NCBI RefSeq assembly: GCF_004011835.1
Contig: NZ_RKLN01000003.1
Coordinates: forward strand, 663,512 to 727,511
Direction of reading: 5' to 3'
DNA length: 64,000 bases
Source: Rhodococcus spongiicola
GTDB taxonomy: Bacteria > Actinomycetota > Actinomycetes > Mycobacteriales > Mycobacteriaceae
Position 1 is the stretch's first letter; each line of letters opens with the position of its first letter. Below, in pieces: positions 17,666-25,187 of the stretch. Both the position numbers and the translations under genes were made by a program. The notes beneath the pieces were generated by a model that saw only the letters and a list, made by a program, of their open reading frames with translations, searched no databases and was not told the origin of the DNA.

Positions 17666-18721
17666 TACGGCCCGTACCCGCTCGATCGGAACACCGGAAT
17701 CCACCGACAACTCCCGGGTGCCGCGCGTGCCGTTGGCCGGCAACGCCTCGTAAACCGCGGCGGCGTCACCAGTGAGAACGTCGAGATCTCGGGCCAGATC
17801 ACCGCTGTCGCCATCCACCCCCATCGGTCCTGCTTCCTGCACTACATCCGCCGCGCTCGCCGCCAACAGCGCCTCACCCTCCCGGATCATTCGGTGGCAC
17901 CCAGTAGAGGCAGCAGATGTGACCGGCCCCGGTACCGCCAGCACCGGGCGCCCCAGGCGACGCCCCCACGCGGCGGTGTTCCGTGCCCCGCTGCGCCAGC
18001 CCGCTTCCACAACCACGACACCGCCCGACAACCCCGCCACCAACCTGTTCCGGGCCAGGAAGCGGTACCTCGCCGGCGTCGTTCCGGGCGGATACTCGCT
18101 GACTACGGCTCCGTCTGCCGCGATCTGCTGCAGCAACCGACCGTGCCCCGCCGGATACGCACGATCCACTCCGCACGCGAGAACCGCGACAGTGAGCCCG
18201 CCCGTCCCGAGAGCGGCCCGGTGCGCGGCCGCATCGATACCGAACGCCGCACCGGACACGATCGTCCAACCGGAGGCTGCCAGGTCGCCGGCGATCTCGG
18301 CTGTCACGTGCTCGCCGTAGGAACTCGCGGCGCGGGTGCCGACCACCGCCACCGACCGAGACACCAGTTCGTCTACCGAACGACTGCCGAGCACCCACAG
18401 CGCCACCGGGCCGCCGTCGTCGCGGGCCTCGCCGAGAGCATCGAACGCCAGCAACCGCCAGCGTGGCCACTCCTCGTCGTCCGGTGTCACCAGTCGCCCT
18501 CCCATCGACGCCAACAGGTCCAAGTCGCGGGCGGAGGTGTCGAGGTGCGCCCTTGCTGACGTTCGCCGGTCGAGGAAACTCGACAGATCTCGCTCCCGGA
18601 CGGCACGCGCGGTCTCCTCCGGCCCTACGGCCGAGACCAACTGCGACAGCGGTGGGCACGGTCCCTGCACCACCTTCGACAGATAGGCCCACGCCAACAG
18701 TCGCGGGTCGTACCCGGTCAC
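17600..18721 (-). CDS. dprA: DNA-processing protein DprA
   Basis: A 373-residue Rossmann-like ssDNA-binding protein that loads RecA on incoming DNA during transformation. Core motifs seen: VAVVGTRAASSYGEH, SGAAFGIDAAAHRAAL, VLACGVDRAYPAGH, SEYPPGTTPARYRFLARNR and VVVEAGWRSGARNTA. The C-terminal winged-helix-like tail (GVPIERVRAVLPVMELEGFV) is the part duplicated at 13485. GTG 18721 overlaps the comM stop by 4 nt (GTGA), indicating coupled translation; the longer frame to 18808 is not needed. Mtb has the same comM-dprA order (Rv2897c-Rv2896c). Confidence 0.95.
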   Translation of the reverse strand: MTGYDPRLLAWAYLSKVVQGPCPPLSQLVSAVGPEETARAVRERDLSSFLDRRTSARAHLDTSARDLDLLASMGGRLVTPDDEEWPRWRLLAFDALGEARDDGGPVALWVLGSRSVDELVSRSVAVVGTRAASSYGEHVTAEIAGDLAASGWTIVSGAAFGIDAAAHRAALGTGGLTVAVLACGVDRAYPAGHGRLLQQIAADGAVVSEYPPGTTPARYRFLARNRLVAGLSGGVVVVEAGWRSGARNTAAWGRRLGRPVLAVPGPVTSAASTGCHRMIREGEALLAASAADVVQEAGPMGVDGDSGDLARDLDVLTGDAAAVYEALPANGTRGTRELSVDSGVPIERVRAVLPVMELEGFVDSDETGWFRAR

Positions 18722-20226
18722 GGGGCACCGCGGTCGCGAAACCCGAGCGCGGCCCCTACCTGGCCGGAACCCGGGGAGCTCAGGCCGGCCAGGTCTGCGA
18801 GGGACCACGCGACCCGGAGCGCGCGGTCGGCTCCCCTCGCAGTGACGGACCCCCGGCGGAGGGCACGTTCGAGCGGGGCCAGAGCATCACGGGAGAGCCG
18901 GAAGCGTTGGCGCAGTGCCGGACCCGGAACCTCCGCATTGGTGTGCCAACCGAACGGCCGCCAGCGCTCGGCCGCGGCAGCACGCGCGGCCGCCACCCGA
19001 CACCGCACCTCCTCGGTACTCTCCCCCACCCCGTCCATGAACACACCCGTCGCGACTGCTCGCATCCGGATCCGCAGGTCGACGCGATCCAGCAAGGGCC
19101 CGGACAGACGCCCGAGATAGCGGCGCCGGACGGCCGGCGCGCACACGCAGTCGGCCTCACGCGCCGGCGCGCACGGGCACGGGTTGGCCGCCAGTACCAA
19201 CTGGAAGCGTGCCGGGTACCGCGCGACGCCGTCCCGACGGGCAATACGCACCTCGCCGTCCTCGAGCGGAGTCCGCAACGCCTCGAGCGCCTTCGTACCC
19301 ATCTCGGCACACTCGTCGAGGAAGAGAATCCCGCGATGCGCCCGGCTCACCGCCCCGGGTTTGGCCAATCCACTACCGCCACCGACCAGGGCGCTCACCG
19401 ACGACGTGTGGTGCGGCGCGATGAAAGGGGGTTCGGTGATAAGGGGACGGTCCGACGTGAGCAGTCCCGCGACCGAGTGAATTGCCGTGACCTCCAACGC
19501 CTCCGACTCGGACAGTGCCGGGAGGATCCCCGGCAGTCGCTGTGCCAGCATTGTCTTCCCGATGCCGGGCGGTCCGGTGAACATGAGGTGGTGGGCACCG
19601 GCTGCCGCGACCTCGATCGCCCAGCGTGCGTCCGATTGTCCGACTACCTCACTGAGATCAGCTCGCGTCGTGGCACTCTCGGGGTTGAAGAGTTCCGGAC
19701 TCGGGAGCTGGCCACTGCCCTGCAGCCATTCGACGACCGCGGCGAGCCGATCCGCGCCGAGTACCTCGATGCCGTCGACGAGGCCTGCCTCGGCGAGCGC
19801 ATGCATCGGCACGACCGCCGTCGCCCAACCGGCCTTCTTCGCGGCGAGCACCGCCGGCAGCACACCGCGCACCGTCCGCAATCGGCCGTCGAGCGCCAGT
19901 TCCCCCAGCAGGACGGTCTTCTCGAGCCGCCCGCGCGGAACCTGACGGGCCGCGTCGAGCACCGCGCAGGCGAGCGCGAGATCGTAGACACTGCCGACCT
20001 TGGGTAGTGTCGCCGGCGACAGCGCCAGCGTCACCCGCGAGTCAGGCCACTTGGCACCCGAGTTGGTCACCGCCGCGCGCACGCGATCCCTCGACTCCTG
20101 GAGCGCCGTGTCCGGCAACCCCACCAGGTGCACACCCGGCAACCCCCGCCCGATATCCGCCTCAATCTCGACGATCTGCCCGTCAACCCCGCTGACCGCC
20201 ACCGAATGGGCGCGCCCGAGCGCCAT
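18718..20226 (-). CDS. comM: ComM/YifB family Mg-chelatase-like AAA+ ATPase
   Basis: A 502-residue hexameric helicase that in other bacteria promotes branch migration during transformation. It has an N-terminal Lon-like domain (DIGRGLPGVHLVGLPDTALQES), then Walker A GPPGIGKTMLAQRLP, Walker B GILFLDECAEM and the CPC-rich insert ANPCPCAPAREADCVC, probably metal-binding. C-terminal chelatase-type helices follow. ATG 20226 overlaps the yraN stop (TGATG), so I prefer it to the TTG one codon earlier. Confidence 0.95.
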   Translation of the reverse strand: MALGRAHSVAVSGVDGQIVEIEADIGRGLPGVHLVGLPDTALQESRDRVRAAVTNSGAKWPDSRVTLALSPATLPKVGSVYDLALACAVLDAARQVPRGRLEKTVLLGELALDGRLRTVRGVLPAVLAAKKAGWATAVVPMHALAEAGLVDGIEVLGADRLAAVVEWLQGSGQLPSPELFNPESATTRADLSEVVGQSDARWAIEVAAAGAHHLMFTGPPGIGKTMLAQRLPGILPALSESEALEVTAIHSVAGLLTSDRPLITEPPFIAPHHTSSVSALVGGGSGLAKPGAVSRAHRGILFLDECAEMGTKALEALRTPLEDGEVRIARRDGVARYPARFQLVLAANPCPCAPAREADCVCAPAVRRRYLGRLSGPLLDRVDLRIRMRAVATGVFMDGVGESTEEVRCRVAAARAAAAERWRPFGWHTNAEVPGPALRQRFRLSRDALAPLERALRRGSVTARGADRALRVAWSLADLAGLSSPGSGQVGAALGFRDRGAP

Positions 20227-20582
20227 CAAAATACCGCCGGCAGGTGGGTGACCTGCGGGTCTCGCCCTCGATCGACGAGCACCGACACGACGTCGAACCG
20301 CACATGCGGCCAGTGTCGTTCAGACTCGGACAGCCACCGCTGCGCCAGCATCCGGATGCGGCGCTGCTTTGCGTACGTCACCGACTCGGCCGGGCTCCCG
20401 TACCCCAGCCCGGAGCGGGTCTTCACCTCCACGAACACGACGGTGTCACCGTCAACGGCAACCAGATCCAGCTCGCCGTGCCGACACCGCCAGTTGCGGT
20501 CCACGATCCGCAGCCCCGCCTCCACCAGCCGCTGTGCGGCCAGGTCCTCCCCCATCGCGCCCAGCGCGAGATTCCGCCCCAT
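20226..20582 (-). CDS. YraN family (UPF0102) endonuclease-fold protein
   Basis: A 118-residue protein with the restriction-endonuclease-like core GELDLVAVDGDTVVFVEVKTR: Asp, then Glu-x-Lys. The N-terminus GAMGEDLAAQRLVEAG is typical of UPF0102. The cellular role is unproven. It is the first gene of the yraN-comM-dprA operon, with 260 bp upstream that contain the terminator of the previous operon. Confidence 0.93.
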   Translation of the reverse strand: MGRNLALGAMGEDLAAQRLVEAGLRIVDRNWRCRHGELDLVAVDGDTVVFVEVKTRSGLGYGSPAESVTYAKQRRIRMLAQRWLSESERHWPHVRFDVVSVLVDRGRDPQVTHLPAVF

Positions 20583-20754
20583 CCCAGGCCCTCCCGTCCT
20601 CCGCGGGGCACACCCCGCCGGTCAAGGCCACTGTGCCGCAAGGGAAGGGCGACGCGATCCTCCCGACCAGCGCCGACAAGTTGCCCTGTGGATGGGCGAG
20701 GAGCTGTGGACAAGTGCCAGGAAACATCGTGAGAGCGAACGGCCCCAGAGCACA

Positions 20755-20786
20755 GAACCGCACACCACCACGGTGGTGTGCGGTTC
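20755..20786 (-). terminator. Perfect 15-bp stem hairpin downstream of the rplS-DUF2469 operon
   Basis: GAACCGCACACCACC and its exact reverse complement are separated by 2 nt. It lies 58 nt past the DUF2469 stop and ahead of yraN, where the operon running from rplS should end. No long U-tract follows, as is usual in high-GC actinobacteria. Confidence 0.8.
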
Positions 20787-20800
20787 CACAGAGTCGTATC

Positions 20801-20846
20801 TCAGCGGCCGTGTCTCAGCGGCCGTGTCTCAGTTAGGAATGCCTCA
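20801..20846 (-). repeat. Stop-codon tandem repeat, 14-bp period, four copies
   Basis: TCA (TGA on the minus strand) occurs at 20801, 20815, 20829 and 20844; the last is the DUF2469 stop itself. The unit resembles TGTCTCAGCGGCCG. The TGAs fall in all three frames. Confidence 0.85.
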
Positions 20847-21161
20847 GTCCAGTCCACTATCCGGCAGTCGCAGATCCGACTTCTCGAGCTCCTCGATGTT
20901 CACGTCCTTGAACGTAATGACCCGCACGTACTTCACGAACCGTGCCGGGCGGTACATGTCCCACACCCAGGCGTCGGACATCCGCACCTCGAAATAGATC
21001 TCGCCCTCCGCGCTGTGCGGAATCAACTCAACAGTGTTCGCGAGATAGAACCGGCGCTCGGTCTCCACTACATACGAGAACTGGCCGACGATGTCCCGGT
21101 ATTCGCGGTACAGCGACAACTCCATCTCGGTTTCGTACTTCTCGAGATCCTCGGCACTCAT
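20844..21161 (-). CDS. DUF2469 family conserved protein
   Basis: A 105-residue protein: MSAEDLEKYETEMELSLYRE, ERRFYLANTVELIPHSAEGE, then DAWVWDMYRPARFVKYVRV. It is highly conserved in actinobacteria (Mtb Rv2901c) with no established function. It is the last gene of the rplS-lepB-rnhB-DUF2469 series, 37 nt after rnhB, and is followed by a stop-codon repeat and a strong terminator. Confidence 0.92.
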   Translation of the reverse strand: MSAEDLEKYETEMELSLYREYRDIVGQFSYVVETERRFYLANTVELIPHSAEGEIYFEVRMSDAWVWDMYRPARFVKYVRVITFKDVNIEELEKSDLRLPDSGLD

Positions 21162-21198
21162 CGGCCTCGACGTCCTCCTATCTTGTTGTGAACACCCG

Positions 21199-21903
21199 TC
21201 ATCGCGCACCGACTGCTGCGCGTTCGAACGCTCGGCTCGCCGCGGAACCCGACGCGCGGCTCGCCGCGGCCACATTCGCGTAGGACATCCGGTGCTCGCG
21301 GCTCGGACCGAACTCGTTCAGGGCCGCCGCGTGCACCGGAGTGCTGTAGCCCTTGTGCGCCGCAAACCCGTAGCCGGGGAACTCCTCGTCCAGTGCGACC
21401 ATCGTCCGGTCTCGCGCCACCTTTGCGAGAATGCTCGCGGCCGCAATGCAGGCTGCCGCACCGTCGCCGCCGATCACCGGCAGCGATGGCGCCCGCAGAC
21501 CCGGAACCCGGAATCCGTCGGTGAGGACGTAGCCCGGTGCCACCGACAGACCCGCGACCGCGCGGCGCATCCCCTCGATGTTCGCGACGTGCACGCCGAG
21601 CCGATCAACCTCGTCCGCCGGGATCTCCACCACGCTCCACGCGACCGCAAGCCGCGTGATGATCGGGAACAGCTCCTCACGGGTCTTCTCGGTCAGCTTC
21701 TTCGAGTCGTCGAGCCCGGCCAGCGCGGCATTCGGCCGGGACCCGAGCATGCACGCGGCCACGACCAAGGGCCCCGCACACGCACCGCGCCCCGCCTCGT
21801 CGACGCCGGCGACGGGACCGAGCCCGCACCGCATCAGGGCAGACTCCATCGTCCGCAAACCGGACGCCCTGCGAATGACTGTTCTCGGTGGCCAGGTACT
21901 CAC
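21199..21903 (-). CDS. rnhB: Ribonuclease HII
   Basis: A 234-residue enzyme that removes ribonucleotides from RNA/DNA hybrids. Catalytic carboxylates are in [13 protein letters not shown] (Asp and Glu) and in [24 protein letters not shown] and KVARDRTM are family blocks. GTG 21903 overlaps the lepB stop (GTGA), so the two are translationally coupled. The Ala-rich C-terminal tail is longer than in most RNases HII. Confidence 0.96.
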   Translation of the reverse strand: MSTWPPRTVIRRASGLRTMESALMRCGLGPVAGVDEAGRGACAGPLVVAACMLGSRPNAALAGLDDSKKLTEKTREELFPIITRLAVAWSVVEIPADEVDRLGVHVANIEGMRRAVAGLSVAPGYVLTDGFRVPGLRAPSLPVIGGDGAAACIAAASILAKVARDRTMVALDEEFPGYGFAAHKGYSTPVHAAALNEFGPSREHRMSYANVAAASRASGSAASRAFERAAVGAR

Positions 21904-22751
21904 TGCTGCTGGATATCGGGAGACGAGATGGTGCCCCAACGCGTCGGCGGAAGCACGATGAACGTCGCCTTGCCGATCACGTTGTCGACCGGAATGGTGC
22001 CTTGGAGTTCGTCGTAGACATGGAAGCGTGAATCGGCCGAGTTACTGCGGTTGTCGCCCATCACCCACAGGTTGCCCTCCGGGACTGTGACCGGACCGAA
22101 ACAGCGACCGGACTTGAGCGCCGTATCGCATGTCTGGACGCCCGGGGTGAACGGGTAGTCCATCGTGACGTACGGCTCCGTCAGCGGTTCGCCGTCGACC
22201 AGGACCCGACCCTGATCGTCGCAGCACTCCACGGTCTGTCCGCCAGTGGCGATCACACGCTTCACGAGATCATTCTCGTCCGGCGGCACCAGCCCCACCA
22301 GGGAGCCGAGTTCCTGAGCGCCGCGGATCACGGCGTTCGACGAGCGCCTCGACGTGTAGTTCTCCGACCACGACTCCGGTCCCCGGAAGACGACGACATC
22401 ACCTGGCTGGGGATCACCGAAGCGATAGCTGATCTTCTCGACCACGATGCGGTCGCCCGTACACCCGGGGCAGCCGTGCAACGTCGGCTCCATCGATTCC
22501 GACGGGATGAGGTAGACCCGACCGATGAACGTCTGGAGCAGGAAGCTCAGCACCAGCGCGACGAGGATGAGGATCGGGAGCTCACGCCAGAAGGAGCGTG
22601 GCTTCTTCTCTTTCTCGGCCTGGGAGCTCTCTTTCTCGGCCTGGGAGTTGCCCGCAGTCTCCTCGTCTGCGCCCCCGGCACGGTGCTTTCCTGCGCTGTC
22701 TCCGTCATTCATGCCCGGCGTCACGGCCGGGTCCTGCGGTGAGTCTGCCAC
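21900..22751 (-). CDS. lepB: Signal peptidase I
   Basis: A 283-residue membrane-bound serine peptidase that cleaves Sec/Tat signal peptides. A charged N-terminal cytoplasmic region with a short internal duplication (SQAEKE twice) is followed by a single transmembrane helix ([17 protein letters not shown]). The catalytic Ser is in [10 protein letters not shown] and the Lys in [27 protein letters not shown] is box E. Cys-rich motifs CPGCTGD and VECCDD are typical of mycobacterial and rhodococcal LepB. It starts at GTG 22751. Confidence 0.97.
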   Translation of the reverse strand: MADSPQDPAVTPGMNDGDSAGKHRAGGADEETAGNSQAEKESSQAEKEKKPRSFWRELPILILVALVLSFLLQTFIGRVYLIPSESMEPTLHGCPGCTGDRIVVEKISYRFGDPQPGDVVVFRGPESWSENYTSRRSSNAVIRGAQELGSLVGLVPPDENDLVKRVIATGGQTVECCDDQGRVLVDGEPLTEPYVTMDYPFTPGVQTCDTALKSGRCFGPVTVPEGNLWVMGDNRSNSADSRFHVYDELQGTIPVDNVIGKATFIVLPPTRWGTISSPDIQQQ

Positions 22752-22763
22752 TGAGACAGACTA

Positions 22764-22793
22764 GCCCGACACCGCGCGAAAACGGTGCCGGGC
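22764..22793 (-). terminator. Hairpin between rplS and lepB
   Basis: GCCCGACACCG pairs with CGGTGCCGGGC (one mismatch) around an 8-nt loop, between the rplS stop and the lepB start. On the minus strand the arm is followed by TAGTCTGTCT. It is probably a partial terminator that lowers lepB expression relative to rplS. Confidence 0.55.
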
Positions 22794-22821
22794 CAATCGA
22801 TCGAACTCGGAGCGTCGAAGC

Positions 22822-23163
22822 TCAGCGCTTTTCCTTGATCTTTGCAGCCTTGCCGCGCAGGTCGCGGAGGTAGTACAGCTTGGCGCGACGGACGTCACCA
22901 CGGGTGACGACCTCGATCTTCGCCAGATTGGGGCTGTGGACCGGGAAGGTGCGCTCGACACCGACACCGAACGAGACCTTGCGGACGGTGAAGGTCTCGC
23001 GCACGCCACCACCCTGGCGGCGGATCACGACGCCCTTGAAGACCTGCACGCGCTCCTTGGAGCCTTCGATGACCTTGACGTGCACATCCAGGGTGTCACC
23101 GGGACGGAACTCCGGGATATCGTCGCGGAGGGACTTGGCGTCCAGAAAGTCCAAGGTGTTCAT
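22822..23163 (-). CDS. rplS: 50S ribosomal protein L19
   Basis: A 113-residue L19 at the 30S-50S interface. It has [42 protein letters not shown] and the basic C-terminus [18 protein letters not shown] 23163 is the family start; the upstream in-frame ATGs to 23187 are leader. About 220 bp upstream hold its promoter, with no other recognisable element. Confidence 0.98.
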   Translation of the reverse strand: MNTLDFLDAKSLRDDIPEFRPGDTLDVHVKVIEGSKERVQVFKGVVIRRQGGGVRETFTVRKVSFGVGVERTFPVHSPNLAKIEVVTRGDVRRAKLYYLRDLRGKAAKIKEKR

Positions 23164-23384
23164 CGGTTGTTCCATCCTTGCGTTCATCGCCGGAGCAGAG
23201 GAACCGAGCGGCTGTTGCTCGACTGGTTCGTGCTCAGATCAGGTTCCGTCACCCTCACCGGGCAACCCGACCATTGTGCCAGACACCGCACCATGCGAGG
23301 AAATCGGTGGTGACGGCTCCGCGCGGCAACTCCTGCGCTGATGTAGATCGACGGGCCGATCGGTAAGAAGACCGCCGGAATCCG

Positions 23385-24356
23385 TCAGGACGGCCCGGGA
23401 CCGCGCACGATGCACCGGAAACCGATGTGGCAGGTCGAGGTCTCCTCGGTCTCCCCCTGCCGGGCCGCGGGCCGGTACCGGAGGCAGTAGTTCGGTGCGC
23501 ACAGATGCGACCCGCCCTTGATCACGCGCCGTGGGTACACCTCGTCGTCGCGAGCTTCCCCAGCCTCGACGCGCGGGTTGCGGGGAACACAGCACGAGGA
23601 TGCCGGTGCGACGTTCTTGCCGGACGCGCTGTGGTCGGGGGTGTAGAAGTCCGACGTCCACTCCCAGACGTTGCCGGCCATGTCCGCCAGGCCGTACCCG
23701 TTGGGCCGGAACCTCGCGATCGGCGCGGTACCGACGTATCCGTCCTCGACGAGGTTCTGCCAGGGAAACTGGCCCTGCCACGTGTTGGCCTGGTGCTTTC
23801 CCCCCGGCGTGAACTCGTCGCCCCAGACGTAAGTCTTGCGGTCGAGGCCGCCGCGAGCGGCGAACTCCCATTCGGCCTCGGTCGGCAATTCCTTGCCCGC
23901 CCAGGATGCGTACGCGAGCGCGTCCGCATACGAGACATGGGTGACGGGATGCCGCTCGCGTCCACCGACGTTGCTGCCGGGCCCCTCCGGATGACGCCAG
24001 TCCGCGCCCGGCACCCAGGACCACCACCGCCGGTAGTCGTCGAGCGGCACCGGGTGGTCAGGCGGGGTGAACACGAGCGAACCCGGCACCAGCAGGCTCG
24101 GATCGGCGTCGGGATAGTCGGCGGGGTCCGGCGCGATCTCGGCGGTCGTGACGTGGCCGGTGTCCTTCACGAACCGCCGGAACTCGGCAACCGTGACCTG
24201 GTGGGCGTCCATCCAGAAGCCGTCCACGGTCACCTGGTGGACCGGACGCTCCTCGGGATAGAAGTCCTCGGATCCCATCCAGAACGCCCCACCGGGGACC
24301 CACACCATGTTCTTCGGCGCGCGGGACGGATCCGCGCGCTGCGGGATCGGCTGCAT
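23385..24356 (-). CDS. Formylglycine-generating enzyme (SUMF1/FGE family)
   Basis: A 323-residue copper-dependent oxidase-type protein that converts a sulfatase active-site Cys to formylglycine. The family core is complete: MVWVPGGAFWMGSEDFYPEE, WMDAHQVT, LPTEAEWEFAARGG, NGYGLADMAGNVWEWT. The two active-site cysteines are in GGSHLCAPNYCLRYRP, at the same spacing as the catalytic pair of human FGE, followed by a C-terminal GFRC. No sulfatase lies within the window, so its substrate is encoded elsewhere. It is divergent from the GAP-family gene. Confidence 0.93.
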   Translation of the reverse strand: MQPIPQRADPSRAPKNMVWVPGGAFWMGSEDFYPEERPVHQVTVDGFWMDAHQVTVAEFRRFVKDTGHVTTAEIAPDPADYPDADPSLLVPGSLVFTPPDHPVPLDDYRRWWSWVPGADWRHPEGPGSNVGGRERHPVTHVSYADALAYASWAGKELPTEAEWEFAARGGLDRKTYVWGDEFTPGGKHQANTWQGQFPWQNLVEDGYVGTAPIARFRPNGYGLADMAGNVWEWTSDFYTPDHSASGKNVAPASSCCVPRNPRVEAGEARDDEVYPRRVIKGGSHLCAPNYCLRYRPAARQGETEETSTCHIGFRCIVRGPGPS

Positions 24357-24463
24357 GGATCACAGTTTTCCACCCGCCGAACCGCCGCGAACGCGAAAGC
24401 GCACCCGGCGTTTCACCCGCTACGGGTGGGGACCTTCGGCGTCTGCACGGCCACGATGCCTCC

Positions 24464-25132
24464 ATGGGTCCGGCCGTCGGGGAGGTACTCCCCCTCTCGA
24501 TCGGCGTCGCGATAAGCCCGATACCGATCATCGCGACGATCCTGATGCTGCTCACCCCCCGAGCGGCCACCACCGCGACGACCTTCCTGGCCGGGTGGGT
24601 GCTCGGTATCGCCGTTGGGTACACCATTTTCGTGGTGCTCGGCAGCGTCGCGGACCTGTCCTCACGTTCGGACGGCAACTCCGTCACCGCGGTCGTCCGG
24701 GTCGCCCTCGGTGCGGTACTGCTCATCCTGGCCGTCAGGCAATGGCGGCGTCGCCCGGCGCCGGGCGAAGAGCCGGCGCTGCCACGGTGGCTCGCCGCGA
24801 TGGACAAGGTCACTCCGGCGAAAGCCTTGGCGCTGGGGGTCGGGCTGTCCGCGGTCAACCCGAAGAACCTGCTGATGATCGTCGGTGCCGCGGTGGCGGT
24901 CACCCAGCTCGGCGTCGGCGGCGCTGCGATCGTGGTCGCGGGAATCGTGTTCACCGTGCTCGCCGCCAGCACTGTCGCCGTGCCGGTGATCGGCTACTTC
25001 ACCCTGCGTGAACGGGCGACCGGATGGTTGAACGACCTGAAGGCGTGGCTGATCACCAACAACGCGGCGGTGATGGCAGTGCTGCTACTGGTGATCGGTG
25101 TGTCGCTGATCGGCCGGGGCATCAGCGACTGA
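24464..25132 (+). CDS. GAP family (Sap-like) membrane protein
   Basis: A 222-residue protein with six hydrophobic segments, resembling the GAP/Sap family (sulfolipid-1-addressing protein) and distantly LysE-type exporters. Characteristic features are the start VLPLSIGVAISPIPIIATIL, a cytoplasmic loop with Arg/Pro (RQWRRRPAPGEEP) and a second-half repeat KALALGVGLSAVNPKNLLMI. In mycobacteria family members assist glycolipid export; here no glycolipid genes are adjacent. ATG 24464. Confidence 0.78.
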   Translation: MGPAVGEVLPLSIGVAISPIPIIATILMLLTPRAATTATTFLAGWVLGIAVGYTIFVVLGSVADLSSRSDGNSVTAVVRVALGAVLLILAVRQWRRRPAPGEEPALPRWLAAMDKVTPAKALALGVGLSAVNPKNLLMIVGAAVAVTQLGVGGAAIVVAGIVFTVLAASTVAVPVIGYFTLRERATGWLNDLKAWLITNNAAVMAVLLLVIGVSLIGRGISD

Positions 25133-25187
25133 CTCGGCGGGCGCCCCGGCCGAGACCGGGACGCCGACCACGAGTTCACTCAGGTAT

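Noticed and set aside
18463..20007. 514-codon plus-strand ORF opposite dprA and comM
   Set aside because: Antisense frame without domain or ribosome-binding site; comM and dprA are clear on the minus strand.
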